From NCBI RefSeq assembly GCF_002837185.1, contig NZ_KZ478004.1, forward strand, positions 1 to 59,131: 59,131 bases of DNA, given 5' to 3'. The notes below the pieces were generated by a model. That model was not told where the DNA came from. It worked only from the letters and a program-made list of their open reading frames with translations, and searched no databases. This document shows positions 25,744 through 34,971 of this stretch, piece by piece. Origin of the DNA: Pseudomonas fluorescens. GTDB lineage: Bacteria; Pseudomonadota; Gammaproteobacteria; Pseudomonadales; Pseudomonadaceae. Each line of letters begins with the position of its first letter. The stretch's first letter is position 1. The position numbers and the translations under genes are program-made.

Positions 25744-26544
25744 TCAGTAAGTGCGCGAAGGCGCTTGGGTGTCGGCAGCCGGGCGATAGCGGGCGAGGGT
25801 GGCCAGGGCGCTCTGGCGTAGCAGGCTGATATCAATGGCCACCGCGATAAAGCGGCAACCCCAGGCCTGATAGCGGCGGGCGTCTTCTTCATTGGGCGCC
25901 AGGATGCCGCTGACCTTGCCGGCGGCGAGGGTCGCATCCACTGCGTGCCTGATACGTTCCTGCACCTCGGGGTGGCCGGGGTTGCCGGCGTGCCCGAGGC
26001 CGATGGACAGGTCGGCGGGGCCGATAAACACCGCGTCCACGCCTTCCACGGCGGCAATCGCCGCGACGTTTTCCACGCCCAGGCGCGACTCCACCTGCAC
26101 GACCAGGCACAACGCTTCATGGGCGGTGTTGAGGTAGTCCGCCACGCCATCCCAACGGGTGGCGCGGGTCAGGCCGCCGCCGACACCACGAATGCCGTGG
26201 GGCGGATAACGCATGGCACGCACCAGGGCCTGAGCCTGTTCGGCGGTTTCCACCATGGGGATCATCAGGGTCTGGGCACCGACGTCGAGCAGTTGCTTGA
26301 TCAGGCTGGCGTCACCGTTGACCGCGCGCACCACCGGCGCGGTGGCGTACGGAGCCACGGTCTGCAATTGGCTGAGCACGCTGGGCACGGTATTGGGCGC
26401 GTGTTCGCCGTCGATCAGCATCCAGTCGTAACCCAGGCCTGCGACGATCTCGGCGGCGTAGCCGGTGGCAAAACCGGCCCAGATGCCGTATTGGGTGGCG
26501 TCCTTGGCCAGGGCGGCCTTGAAGCCATTGCGGGGCATGTTCAT
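25744..26544 (-). CDS. rhmA: 2-keto-3-deoxy-L-rhamnonate aldolase
   Basis: 266 residues of the HpcH/HpaI class II aldolase family. Metal and substrate motifs are DWMLIDGEHAPN, MIPMVETAEQAQ, VVQVESRLGVENV and DAVFIGPADLS. It cleaves 2-keto-3-deoxy-L-rhamnonate to pyruvate and L-lactaldehyde. The start at 26544 is set by AAGGAG seven bases upstream, and the longer frame to 26586 would overlap the dehydratase gene. Between rhmD and aldA, the order of the pathway. Confidence 0.92.
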   Translation of the reverse strand: MNMPRNGFKAALAKDATQYGIWAGFATGYAAEIVAGLGYDWMLIDGEHAPNTVPSVLSQLQTVAPYATAPVVRAVNGDASLIKQLLDVGAQTLMIPMVETAEQAQALVRAMRYPPHGIRGVGGGLTRATRWDGVADYLNTAHEALCLVVQVESRLGVENVAAIAAVEGVDAVFIGPADLSIGLGHAGNPGHPEVQERIRHAVDATLAAGKVSGILAPNEEDARRYQAWGCRFIAVAIDISLLRQSALATLARYRPAADTQAPSRTY

Positions 26545-26555
26545 GACGGCGCTCC

Positions 26556-27740
26556 TTAGCGGTTGTACGGACGGTGCAATTGGCAATCCGGGTTCAGGTC
26601 TACGCCGAAACCGGGCTTGTCGAGCACCGACAGGCGCATGCGGCCATTGACTGGCACTGGCTCGCCAAGCAGTTGCGGATGGAACATCGGCACCACTTCA
26701 TCGGCCTTGGGCGCCATCATCAGAAATTCGGCGAACGGGCTGTTATGGCGGGTGGCAACAAAGTGGTAGCTGTACACCGACGAGCCGTGGGGCACGACCA
26801 TTGCGTTATGGGCATCGGCCAGGGCGGAGATTTTCACCAGTTCGGTGAGGCCGCCGCACCAGCCGACATCGGGCTGGATAATGTCGCAGCAGCCCATTTC
26901 CAGAAGCATGCGGAAACCCCAGCGCGTGGCTTCATGCTCGCCAGTGGTCACCAGCATGCCTTTTGGCACGTTGTTGCGCAGGGCGGCGTAGCCCCAGTAA
27001 TCGTCCGGGGATAGGGCTTCTTCGATCCACTTGAGCCCGTGTTCGTGGGCGCCGATGGCCAGTTTGGTGGCGTAGTTCACATCCAGGCTCATCCAGCAAT
27101 CGAGCATCAACCAGAAATCAGGGCCGACCCGTTCACGCATGGTCGCCAGTGCTTCGAGGTTCTTGCGCAGGCCTTCCTCAGCCTCGCTGGGCCCGTGGTG
27201 CAAGGGCATCTTGCCGCCGATAAAGCCCATTTTCTGCGCCAGGTCGGGGCGCGCGCCGGTGGCGTAGAACTGCAACTCATCGCGTACCGCGCCGCCGAGC
27301 AGTTGGTGAACGGGCTCCTGGCGGATCTTACCGAGCAGGTCCCACAGGGCCAGGTCGACACCGGAAATGGTGTTGATCACCAGACCCTTGCGGCCGTAGA
27401 AAAGGGTGGACTGGTACATTTGGTCCCAGATCTTTTCGATATCGGTGATGCGCGCGCCTTCGATAAAGCGCGCCAGATGTTTTTCGACGATATACGCCGC
27501 GGGTTCACCCCCGGTGGTCACGGCGAAACCGACGGTGCCGTCGCTGGCTTCGATCTCCACCACCAGGGTGCCGAGCACGTTGATCCCGAAGCTACGACGG
27601 CTCTGGCGGTACTCGGGATATTTGCTCATGGGCGTGCAGATGTGATCGTCGATCCAGTGGCCGTCGCCCTGGTCGTGGTAATCGGCGCCGCCGCCTCGCA
27701 CTACGAAGGCGCGTACGTGTTTGATGGTGAGATGACCCAT
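26556..27740 (-). CDS. rhmD: L-rhamnonate dehydratase (enolase superfamily)
   Basis: 394 residues of the mandelate-racemase subgroup. The N-terminal cap holds SKYPEYRQSRRSFGINVLG. The barrel carries the metal ligands in LMLDCWMSLDV, WIEEALSPDDYWGY and TTGEHEATRWG, then IIQPDVGWCGG and the His of VPHGSSVYSYH. This pattern is that of RhmD. It dehydrates L-rhamnonate to 2-keto-3-deoxy-L-rhamnonate. AGGAGTCACACC precedes the ATG. Confidence 0.93.
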   Translation of the reverse strand: MGHLTIKHVRAFVVRGGGADYHDQGDGHWIDDHICTPMSKYPEYRQSRRSFGINVLGTLVVEIEASDGTVGFAVTTGGEPAAYIVEKHLARFIEGARITDIEKIWDQMYQSTLFYGRKGLVINTISGVDLALWDLLGKIRQEPVHQLLGGAVRDELQFYATGARPDLAQKMGFIGGKMPLHHGPSEAEEGLRKNLEALATMRERVGPDFWLMLDCWMSLDVNYATKLAIGAHEHGLKWIEEALSPDDYWGYAALRNNVPKGMLVTTGEHEATRWGFRMLLEMGCCDIIQPDVGWCGGLTELVKISALADAHNAMVVPHGSSVYSYHFVATRHNSPFAEFLMMAPKADEVVPMFHPQLLGEPVPVNGRMRLSVLDKPGFGVDLNPDCQLHRPYNR

Positions 27741-27756
27741 GGTGTGACTCCTGGCG

Positions 27757-29052
27757 TTAAACAGTGGCCGGCGTGTTCGACGCGCTGCGGCCGGGTGAAT
27801 GGATGCCCAGCACCAGCAATGCGGCCAGTACTGTGGTAGCGGACAGCAGGTACAAACCGGCCGCCGGGGAATGGAAGGCGCCTTCGGCCCAGTGCTTGAT
27901 CACCGGGGCAATGAAGCCGCCGAGCGCACCGAAGGAATTGATCAGGGCAATGCCGGCGGCGGCGGCGCTGCCGGCCAGGTAGCTGGAAGGAAAGGTCCAG
28001 AACACCGGCTGCACCGCGATAAAGCCCGAGGCCGCAAAGCACAGCGCGAGCATGCCCAGCAGCGGGTTGGCGAAGGTCACCGAGCAGGCGATGCCGGCGG
28101 CCGCCATCAATAGGGTCAGGCAGGCGGTGCGGCGGCGCTCGCCGGTGCGGTCGGAATAACCGGGGATCCACCAGGCGGCGAACAGTGCGCAGACCCAGGG
28201 AATTGCCGAGACCAACCCAACCATCAAGCCGACCTTGGTGCCGAGCAGGCCGCCCACCTGAGTAGGCAGGTAAAACACCACGCCATATACGCTGGCCTGG
28301 ATCAGCAGGTACACCAGGCACAGGTACAGCACCGAAGGTTGGCACAACACGGTCAGCAGGCTGCGGCCATGGGAGGTTTTGTGTTGGTCTTCGCGGTCGA
28401 GCAAGCTTTGGATTTGCTGGCGCTCGTCCACGCTCAGCCACTTGGCGTCGGCCGGGCGGTTGTCCAGATACCAATAGGCCCAGATGCCGACAGCGGTGGC
28501 CATCAAACCTTCGACGGCGAACAGCCATTGCCAGCCGTGAATCCCACCGAACCCGTCCATCTCCAACAGCAAACCGGACAACGGGCTGCCGAAGATGAAT
28601 GCCAGTGGGGCGCCGAAGTAGAAGAAGCCCATGGCCTTGCCACGCACGGCTTGGGGGAACCAATAGGTGAGGTAGAGGATCACGCCGGGAAAGAAGCCGG
28701 CTTCGGCCACGCCTAGCAGGAAGCGCAACACATAGAAGCTGGTTTCGTTATGGGCGAACACCATCGCCGCCGAGATCAGGCCCCAACTGACCATGATGCG
28801 GCACATCCACAGGCGGGCGCCGACGCGGTGCAGGATCAGGTTGCTCGGCACTTCCAGCAGGGCGTAGCCGACGAAGAACACACCGGCGCCAAAGGCGAAG
28901 GCGGCATCGCTCAACCCGGTATCAGCCTGGAAGGCCTGTTTGGCAAACCCGACGTTGGCGCGGTCGAGAAACGCCATGATGTACATCAGCAGCAGAAAGG
29001 GCAGCAGCCGCCAGGATATCTTGGCGAGCAGGGGCGCAGGCAGGGTTTTCAT
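27757..29052 (-). CDS. MFS transporter, anion/cation symporter (ACS) type
   Basis: 431 residues, 12 membrane helices. MFS signatures include IMAFLDRANVGFA in TM1 and the loop GARLWMCRIMVSWG. The family is known for sugar acids, phthalate, glucarate and similar anions. First gene of the L-rhamnose operon and next to rhmD, so L-rhamnonate uptake is the likely role, in addition to RhaT. Divergent from the LysR gene. Confidence 0.9.
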   Translation of the reverse strand: MKTLPAPLLAKISWRLLPFLLLMYIMAFLDRANVGFAKQAFQADTGLSDAAFAFGAGVFFVGYALLEVPSNLILHRVGARLWMCRIMVSWGLISAAMVFAHNETSFYVLRFLLGVAEAGFFPGVILYLTYWFPQAVRGKAMGFFYFGAPLAFIFGSPLSGLLLEMDGFGGIHGWQWLFAVEGLMATAVGIWAYWYLDNRPADAKWLSVDERQQIQSLLDREDQHKTSHGRSLLTVLCQPSVLYLCLVYLLIQASVYGVVFYLPTQVGGLLGTKVGLMVGLVSAIPWVCALFAAWWIPGYSDRTGERRRTACLTLLMAAAGIACSVTFANPLLGMLALCFAASGFIAVQPVFWTFPSSYLAGSAAAAGIALINSFGALGGFIAPVIKHWAEGAFHSPAAGLYLLSATTVLAALLVLGIHSPGRSASNTPATV

Positions 29053-29135
29053 AAGGGAGTCCGTCGTGTTGTTCTTATGGGCCGGACTGTACGGCGGCCG
29101 AGCAATGCGCTACAAATCGAATCTCGCTTAAAGGT

Positions 29136-29152
29136 GATAACCTCAGGGTATC
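29136..29152. promoter_or_regulatory. candidate LysR operator of the rhamnose operon
   Basis: GATAACCTCAGGGTATC is a 17-bp imperfect dyad (GATA..CC-TCA-GG..TATC) lying between the divergent MFS and LysR genes, 16 bases before the LysR start. Probably bound by the adjacent regulator. Confidence 0.55.
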
Positions 29153-29168
29153 GATTAAAAGGAAAAAA

Positions 29169-30125
29169 ATGCGTAGTCCCGCGATCTCTCCCAGCCTGTT
29201 CAACCGCCTGCGCTACAAGCATTTGCATATGCTGGTGGCGCTGAGCTCCAGCCAGAACCTGCACCGCGCGTCCCAGGCCCTGAACATGTCGCAGCCCGCC
29301 GCCACGCGTATGCTGCACGAGATCGAGGACATGTTCGGCTGCGATCTGTTCGAGCGTTTGCCGCGAGGGATGCGTCCTACGGCGCTCGGTCAGCAACTGA
29401 TCAACTTCGCCGAGTCGGCGCTGAGTGGTCTGGACCGCTGTGCCGAAGATTTAACGGCGCGTAAGCAGGGCGGTTATGGCTACCTGTCCATCGGTACCAT
29501 CATGGGCGCCGCGCCGGATCTGGTGATGGACAGCATTGCGCAGATCAAGTCGCTCAATCCGCAACTGCGTATCCGCATCATGGGTGACACCAGCGACCAG
29601 GTGATTCAGTTGCTCGAACAGGGCCGTATCGATCTGGCGATCTCACGCCGCAACGCCGCCACCGACAACCAACACTACAGCTTTGAACCCTTGGGCAATG
29701 AGCGCCTGCTGGTAGTGGTACACGCCGGCCACCCGCTGGCCCAACGCGATCAGCTATCGCTGGCGGAACTGGTACATGCCTGGCCGTGGATTCTGCAACC
29801 GCAAACCAGCCCGGCGCGTATCAGCTTTGACCAGGCGCTGCAGGACCTGGCATTGCCCAGCCCTGCCGATATCATCGAATGCAGCTCGGTGTATTCGATG
29901 CAGCAACTGATCCAACTGACTGATGCGGTGATGGTGTTGTCGGAAAGCGCCCTGCGTGACTACCTGAAGATGGGACTGGTGGTGGCACTGCCGGTTGCGT
30001 TGGATGTGAGGCTGGCACCGTTTGGCTTGCTGATGCGCAAGGGCGACCCGGTGAGTCGGGAATTGGGGTTGTTTATCGACTTGTTGCGGCAGAAGGCAGC
30101 CACTCTGGACGCTGTCCCTGCGTAG
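29169..30125 (+). CDS. LysR-family regulator of the L-rhamnose operon
   Basis: 318 residues. Helix-turn-helix at about 15-75 (NLHRASQALNMSQPAATRML) and a substrate-binding domain with IGTIMGAAPDLV. The AAAGGAAA site precedes the ATG. It is transcribed away from the eight-gene rhamnose operon across a short shared promoter. The GbpR/PcaQ-like N-terminus is common to sugar-acid regulators. Activator role with a pathway intermediate as ligand is inferred. Confidence 0.88.
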   Translation: MRSPAISPSLFNRLRYKHLHMLVALSSSQNLHRASQALNMSQPAATRMLHEIEDMFGCDLFERLPRGMRPTALGQQLINFAESALSGLDRCAEDLTARKQGGYGYLSIGTIMGAAPDLVMDSIAQIKSLNPQLRIRIMGDTSDQVIQLLEQGRIDLAISRRNAATDNQHYSFEPLGNERLLVVVHAGHPLAQRDQLSLAELVHAWPWILQPQTSPARISFDQALQDLALPSPADIIECSSVYSMQQLIQLTDAVMVLSESALRDYLKMGLVVALPVALDVRLAPFGLLMRKGDPVSRELGLFIDLLRQKAATLDAVPA

Positions 30126-30482
30126 GCGCGGGCTTGATCGCAAAGGTCGTTGACGCGGACGGCCTGAATACTCGCGTTGTTCTCAGTTTTCAGAAAAAAC
30201 CACGCAGATAACACGAGGGCCGGGAACGCTTGAGTGCATCGGCCATCGCCCTCAGGACAATGGAGGGAGTATGGAAGTGGTCCCTGGGCGACCCCGCTAG
30301 AGCGGAAGGTCTCACACCTTCGCTCGCGCCAGCACGACGTTTGCGCATGCCCCCAGCGCTGAGCCCGCACCGGCCAATTGTTGAGGGCTGCTCATCGGTG
30401 CATAAACCAAACAGCCGGTAGTTGAACCTGGAGACATCCATTAGGTTGGTCGCAACCCTATTCATTGAGCAAGGAGCTACCG
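30126..30482. other. intergenic region without recognisable gene
   Basis: About 350 bases between the LysR gene and the cupin gene. No convincing gene, dyad or terminator was seen. An AAGGAG site just before 30483 belongs to the cupin gene. Confidence 0.45.
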
Positions 30483-30974
30483 ATGCGCCCGAGAGCAGCC
30501 AGGCCAGGAGTCGCCCTGTTGGCCACCATCGCATTTAACGCCTGCGCTGCTGATGCCCGTTCCGGGCACGCCATGACGATCGTGAGAAATGGTGAGCAGG
30601 CATCCGTCATCGGGCCGCCAACTCATTTCGTGGGGCCTGCACGAATTGACCCTCTCTTCGCCCCACGGGCACCGTCGAAAGTCTCGGCAGGGTATGTGAC
30701 CTTTCAACCGGGTGCGCGATCGATGTGGCATACCCACCCGTTGGGACAAATGCTGGTGGTCACTGTGGGTACTGGATGGGTTCGACAAGAGGGCGCTGAT
30801 AAACAGGTCATCAAGCCTGGAGACGTGATATGGACGCCGCCTGGCGTCAAGCATTGGCACGGCGCAACGAGCACGACCGGCGTGACTCACATAGCGATTC
30901 AAGAGACGCTTGACGGCAAAAATGTCGAGTGGCTTGAGCCAGTTACCGAAGCCCAGTACGGCGCTTCATTATGA
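30483..30974 (+). CDS. secreted cupin-domain protein
   Basis: 163 residues. An N-terminal signal sequence ends near NACAADA. A single cupin barrel has the metal motif MWHTHPLGQMLVV and the second motif PGDVIWTPPGVKHWH. Small metal cupins of this type include carboxymuconolactone-associated and quercetinase-like proteins; the activity is unknown. Starts at the ATG behind AAGGAG, with a TTG at 30465 rejected. The stop overlaps the next start (ATGA), so the two products are probably made together. Confidence 0.88.
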   Translation: MRPRAARPGVALLATIAFNACAADARSGHAMTIVRNGEQASVIGPPTHFVGPARIDPLFAPRAPSKVSAGYVTFQPGARSMWHTHPLGQMLVVTVGTGWVRQEGADKQVIKPGDVIWTPPGVKHWHGATSTTGVTHIAIQETLDGKNVEWLEPVTEAQYGASL

Positions 30975-31759
30975 TTATTCGAACATTTGCAGCAGCAGGC
31001 TTAGCGCTGTGCTTGTCTGCATGCGCCACCCCCGAGGGGGCGCGGACTGAGGAAATTTCGCACATGTCAAATTCAGCCGATATACACGCCGCATCACCGG
31101 TAATGGCTCACAACGCTGACACATTACTGCTCGGTGAGGTCTGGAAGCGCCCAGAGTTGTCTCCCCGTGACCGCAGCCTGGCAACGGTCGCCGTCCTGGT
31201 TGCGCGAGGTCAGACAACTGAGCTGGCGGCATACCTGGATCTGGCGTTGAAGAACGGGGTGACGCCCTTGGAGTTGTCCGAAACTATCAACCATCTCGCG
31301 TTTTATTCGGGTTGGGGTAACGCCGCTGGAGCAGCGTCGATTGCCAAAGAGGTGTTCAGCAAACATGGCATAGCCTCTGACCAACTGGCGCCGGTGTCGC
31401 CTGAGCTATTGCCTATCGATCAGGCTGCCGAAGACACACGCGTTGCAGCTGTCGACAAATCTGTTGGCCCGGTTTCGCCAGGGTTAGTGAAATTCACCAC
31501 CAGTGCGTTATTCAACGATCTCTGGCTGCGGCCGGGCCTTGCGCCCAGAGACCGTAGTCTGATTACTGTTACGACGTTAGTCGCAAACGGTCAGGTTGCG
31601 CAGATCGGTTACCACCTCAATCGTGCCATGGACAATGGCCTGACGCAGACCGAAGCTTCCGAGTTGCTTTCGCATCTAGCGTTCTATGCTGGCTGGCCTA
31701 ACGCCTTCTCAGCCGTGCCGGTATTTAGCGATGTCTTCACCAAGCGCCAGGCGAGCTGA
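30971..31759 (+). CDS. lipoprotein with two carboxymuconolactone decarboxylase domains
   Basis: 262 residues. The signal sequence ends in a lipobox (LCLSACATP), so the protein should be lipid-anchored. Two CMD repeats follow (about 50-130 and 165-255). Each has the pattern SPRDRSLATVAVLVARGQ or APRDRSLITVTTLVANGQ and then HLAFYSGW or HLAFYAGW. The CxxC of AhpD proteins is absent. Coupled by a 4-base overlap to the secreted cupin; the pair is common in stress-related clusters but its substrate is not known. The end lies 5 bases from the convergent LysR gene. Confidence 0.88.
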   Translation: MIIRTFAAAGLALCLSACATPEGARTEEISHMSNSADIHAASPVMAHNADTLLLGEVWKRPELSPRDRSLATVAVLVARGQTTELAAYLDLALKNGVTPLELSETINHLAFYSGWGNAAGAASIAKEVFSKHGIASDQLAPVSPELLPIDQAAEDTRVAAVDKSVGPVSPGLVKFTTSALFNDLWLRPGLAPRDRSLITVTTLVANGQVAQIGYHLNRAMDNGLTQTEASELLSHLAFYAGWPNAFSAVPVFSDVFTKRQAS

Positions 31760-31764
31760 AATCG

Positions 31765-32679
31765 CTAGGGGAGTGGCCCCATGGGTTCGAGCTCGCGGAT
31801 AAGGTCAATCAGTAGGCGAATGCCTACGGGAACCTGTCTGAAGCTTGAGTAATAGATGTGAAATCCTGGGTCATGGTGAGTCCAGTCCTCAAGGACTCGC
31901 CGCAGGGAGCCTTGCGCGATCTGTCGTTCGACGACTTTCGCAGGCACATACATCAAGCCGGCGCCGCGCATTGCCATCGCTACACCGACACGGGTCTCAT
32001 CGATAGTGATGGCGCCCGGCGCGTCTATCTCCAGCTGTTGGTCCTTATTCGAGAATTGCCAGTGGTAGATTCGTGCATTCCCCAGGCGCACGCGTAAACA
32101 ACGATGTTGGTACAGCTCTTCCGGATGTAGTGGGGTACCGAATCGCTCAAGGTAGTCAGGCGCGCCAACGACGGCCCATGCCACATCGGGAGAGAGTCGT
32201 TGAGCGATCATGTCTTCGGGCACCGTCCCGCCGAATCGAATCCCTGCATCATGGCCATCGCCGATAACGTCGACCATTCGGTTAGTCACGGTGAGGTCAA
32301 CCTCGATGTCCGGATAGCGATCAATGAAAACCGGAAGAACGGGGCCGAGCAGCAGTTTTGCGCCATCGCTCAACACGTTCAGGCGGATACGCCCGGCGGG
32401 CTCATCGCGTAGCCGGTTCAGGGTCTCCAGCGCCTGCCCGATATCATTTACGGGAGTGCTGATGAGGCTTTGCAGCTCCTCGCCCGCCGCCGTGAGTGTC
32501 ACGCTTCGGGTGGTGCGATTGAGCAGTCGAACACCAAGCCGTGTCTCCAGCCCTTTCATGGCATGGCTCAGTGCAGACGCGCTGATGCCCACGTCCAGAC
32601 CTGCCTTTCTGAAGCTTTGATGCCGAGCGATGGCGAGGAAATAAACAATGTCTGCCAGGTTCGTGCGGCTCAGTTGCAT
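31765..32679 (-). CDS. LysR-family transcriptional regulator
   Basis: 304 residues. Helix-turn-helix (SFRKAGLDVGISASALSHAM) and the signature LNRTTRSVTLTAAGEEL, then the substrate domain with RFGGTVPEDMIAQ, a subgroup often found near oxidoreductase genes. It lies between the cupin-CMD pair and the aldehyde oxidoreductase genes and converges on the former. It starts 30 bases after the end of the paoC-like gene on the same strand, so it could be cotranscribed with that operon. Confidence 0.88.
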   Translation of the reverse strand: MQLSRTNLADIVYFLAIARHQSFRKAGLDVGISASALSHAMKGLETRLGVRLLNRTTRSVTLTAAGEELQSLISTPVNDIGQALETLNRLRDEPAGRIRLNVLSDGAKLLLGPVLPVFIDRYPDIEVDLTVTNRMVDVIGDGHDAGIRFGGTVPEDMIAQRLSPDVAWAVVGAPDYLERFGTPLHPEELYQHRCLRVRLGNARIYHWQFSNKDQQLEIDAPGAITIDETRVGVAMAMRGAGLMYVPAKVVERQIAQGSLRRVLEDWTHHDPGFHIYYSSFRQVPVGIRLLIDLIRELEPMGPLP

Positions 32680-32708
32680 TGATGACTCCGAAGCAAAAAG
32701 CGGTAAGG

Positions 32709-34919
32709 TCAGCCCACAGCGGGCAAGTGGTCTATCAACTTGTCGAGCGTAATGGGGTAATCACGAACCCTAATGCCAGTGGCGTTATAAACAGCGTTGG
32801 CAATCGCCGCTGCCGCTCCAGAAATACCGAGTTCGCCGACACCCTTGGCCTTCAGCGGAGTCGCATAGGCGTCAACTTCATCCAGGAAAATTACCTCCTG
32901 ATGGGGGATGTCGGCATGCACCGGCACTTCGTAGCCAGCCAGATCGTGATTAACAAAATAGCCCAAACGATGATCTACAATCATTTCTTCCATCAGCGCT
33001 GCACCTGCGCCCATAGTCATTCCCCCGATGATCTGGCTGCGTGCCGTTTTGGGGTTGAGTATTCTGCCTGCTGCGCACACTGCCAGCTGGCGGCGAATGC
33101 GAATTTCTCCTGTGGCCGCGTTTACACCAACCTCTACGAAGTGAGCGCCAAAGGTTTGTTGGGCATACTGCTTGGCCAAGTCGCCAAACTCCATGACGTC
33201 TTCGGCCTGCAAGTCGCCGTCTATTGTCGCTTGCGCCAATGGTAGGTTGTTCGACCCTTCACGGACGTGGCCATCGATAAATTCGGTTTTTGTCGGATCG
33301 AGGCCCAATGTGGTTGCGACGGCTTCTCTGAGTTTCACACAAGCAGCATAGACGCCCGCCGTGGAGGAGGCTGCGCCCCATTGGCCGCCTGAACCCGATG
33401 ATTCCGGAAATCTTGAGTCGCCCAGGTAGACGTTTACCTTGTCCATGTCCACGCCCATCATTTCCGCAGCCGTTTGAGCAATGATGGTGTAAGAGCCAGT
33501 GCCAATATCAGTCATGTCGGTTTCGACGGTGACCATGCCCTTGCGATCAAGCCGTACGCGAGCAGCAGACTTCGTCGTGGGTGCGCCTCGAATCGCGGAC
33601 GCCATCCCCAACCCGATCCACCAACCGTCATGCAGTTCTTTAGCCGGTTGGGTACTACGCCGAGCCCAGCCAAAATGATCGGCTCCCGTATTCAGGCATT
33701 CGACTAACTGGCGCTGAGAGAACCGGCGATCAGGCTGCTCCGGGTCTACCTGAGTGTCGTTGATGACGCGAAACTTCACAGGATCCATCGCCAGTTTCTC
33801 AGCCATTTCGTCCATGGCAATTTCCAGTGCCATCATGCCTGGAGCTTCACCGGGCGCGCGCATGGCGCTACCTTCAGCAAGGTCGAGTTCGGCGAGATAC
33901 AAACGTGTCATGCGGTTTGCGCCCGCATACAACGTACGGGTCGATGCGGTGGCCGCTTCAGTGCGACCACCGCGCAGATTGCCAGACCAGCTCTCGTGGC
34001 CGACGGCAGTGAGTGTGCCGTCCGGATTTGCACCGAGCCGGATTCTTTGAATCGTCGCGGGTCTATGGGTCAGATTGTTAAACATAAGCGGGCGGGGGAG
34101 TGCTACTTTCACCGGGCGCCCGGCCGCTCTAGCGGCAAGAGACGCCAATACGGCGTCGCACAGGATGGTGCCTTTTCCACCAAAGCCGCCGCCGATGTAG
34201 GGCGAGATCAGGTGAATGTTGTCTTTGGAGATGCCAAGCGTTTTAGCCAGGTCTCTGACACCCCAGTTCATCTGCTGAATGGATGTCCATAGCGTCAGTT
34301 TGTTTCCCTGCCACTGAGCGATGGTGGCGTGGGGTTCCATCATCGCGTGGGCATGATCCGGGGTTGTGTAATGGCCGTCGAGGGTGACCGCTGCCTGCTT
34401 GAACGCGCCTTCGAAATCCCCGGTTGCGGTGTGTGGAGGAGGGCCAAAGGCACCCGGCGCGGGTGTCGTGGCTGACGCTCGCTGCGCTGCCAAGTCGTAG
34501 GCGCCAGGCTCTCTTACGTAGTAGACCCGAAGCAAAGCCGAAGCGGCCCTGGCTTGTTCAAACGTGTGCGCGACCACGATTGCTACGGCCTGGTGATAGT
34601 GATCGATCTTTGGGCCGGCAAGTGCGCGATCAACGTAAAATTCGCCCCTGTCCAGTTGACCCGCATTCTCATAGGTGACGATTGTAATCACGCCGCTGGC
34701 TTGGCGTGCTTCGCTCGAATCAATTGAGGAAATTCGGCCTTTGCCGATTGCTGAACCGACGACATAGCCGTAGGCGGTGGGACTGACAGCGGCCTGTTGT
34801 TCGTAAGCATAGGTCGCCGTGCCGGTTGTTTTCAGTTTGCCTTCAACTCGATCTTTGGGTTGACCAATCACCTTCATTTGATCGATGGGATTGGTGCTCG
34901 CAGGCGTATCAAACTTCAT
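32709..34919 (-). CDS. paoC: periplasmic aldehyde oxidoreductase, molybdenum-binding subunit
   Basis: 736 residues of the xanthine dehydrogenase family, size of PaoC (YagR). Molybdopterin motifs: ISPYIGGGFGGKG, the glycine stretch SSGSGGQWGAASST, and the catalytic Glu in AKGVGELGISGAA near the C-terminus. No signal peptide of its own, as expected for export with the Tat-carrying small subunit. PaoABC oxidises aromatic and other aldehydes to acids in the periplasm. Third gene of the operon. The chaperone gene paoD is not found in the window. Confidence 0.92.
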   Translation of the reverse strand: MKFDTPASTNPIDQMKVIGQPKDRVEGKLKTTGTATYAYEQQAAVSPTAYGYVVGSAIGKGRISSIDSSEARQASGVITIVTYENAGQLDRGEFYVDRALAGPKIDHYHQAVAIVVAHTFEQARAASALLRVYYVREPGAYDLAAQRASATTPAPGAFGPPPHTATGDFEGAFKQAAVTLDGHYTTPDHAHAMMEPHATIAQWQGNKLTLWTSIQQMNWGVRDLAKTLGISKDNIHLISPYIGGGFGGKGTILCDAVLASLAARAAGRPVKVALPRPLMFNNLTHRPATIQRIRLGANPDGTLTAVGHESWSGNLRGGRTEAATASTRTLYAGANRMTRLYLAELDLAEGSAMRAPGEAPGMMALEIAMDEMAEKLAMDPVKFRVINDTQVDPEQPDRRFSQRQLVECLNTGADHFGWARRSTQPAKELHDGWWIGLGMASAIRGAPTTKSAARVRLDRKGMVTVETDMTDIGTGSYTIIAQTAAEMMGVDMDKVNVYLGDSRFPESSGSGGQWGAASSTAGVYAACVKLREAVATTLGLDPTKTEFIDGHVREGSNNLPLAQATIDGDLQAEDVMEFGDLAKQYAQQTFGAHFVEVGVNAATGEIRIRRQLAVCAAGRILNPKTARSQIIGGMTMGAGAALMEEMIVDHRLGYFVNHDLAGYEVPVHADIPHQEVIFLDEVDAYATPLKAKGVGELGISGAAAAIANAVYNATGIRVRDYPITLDKLIDHLPAVG

Positions 34920-34971
34920 GAGGCTTACTCCTGATCAGTCGACCGCAGCCGTGCAATGTCGGTGATGTCGC

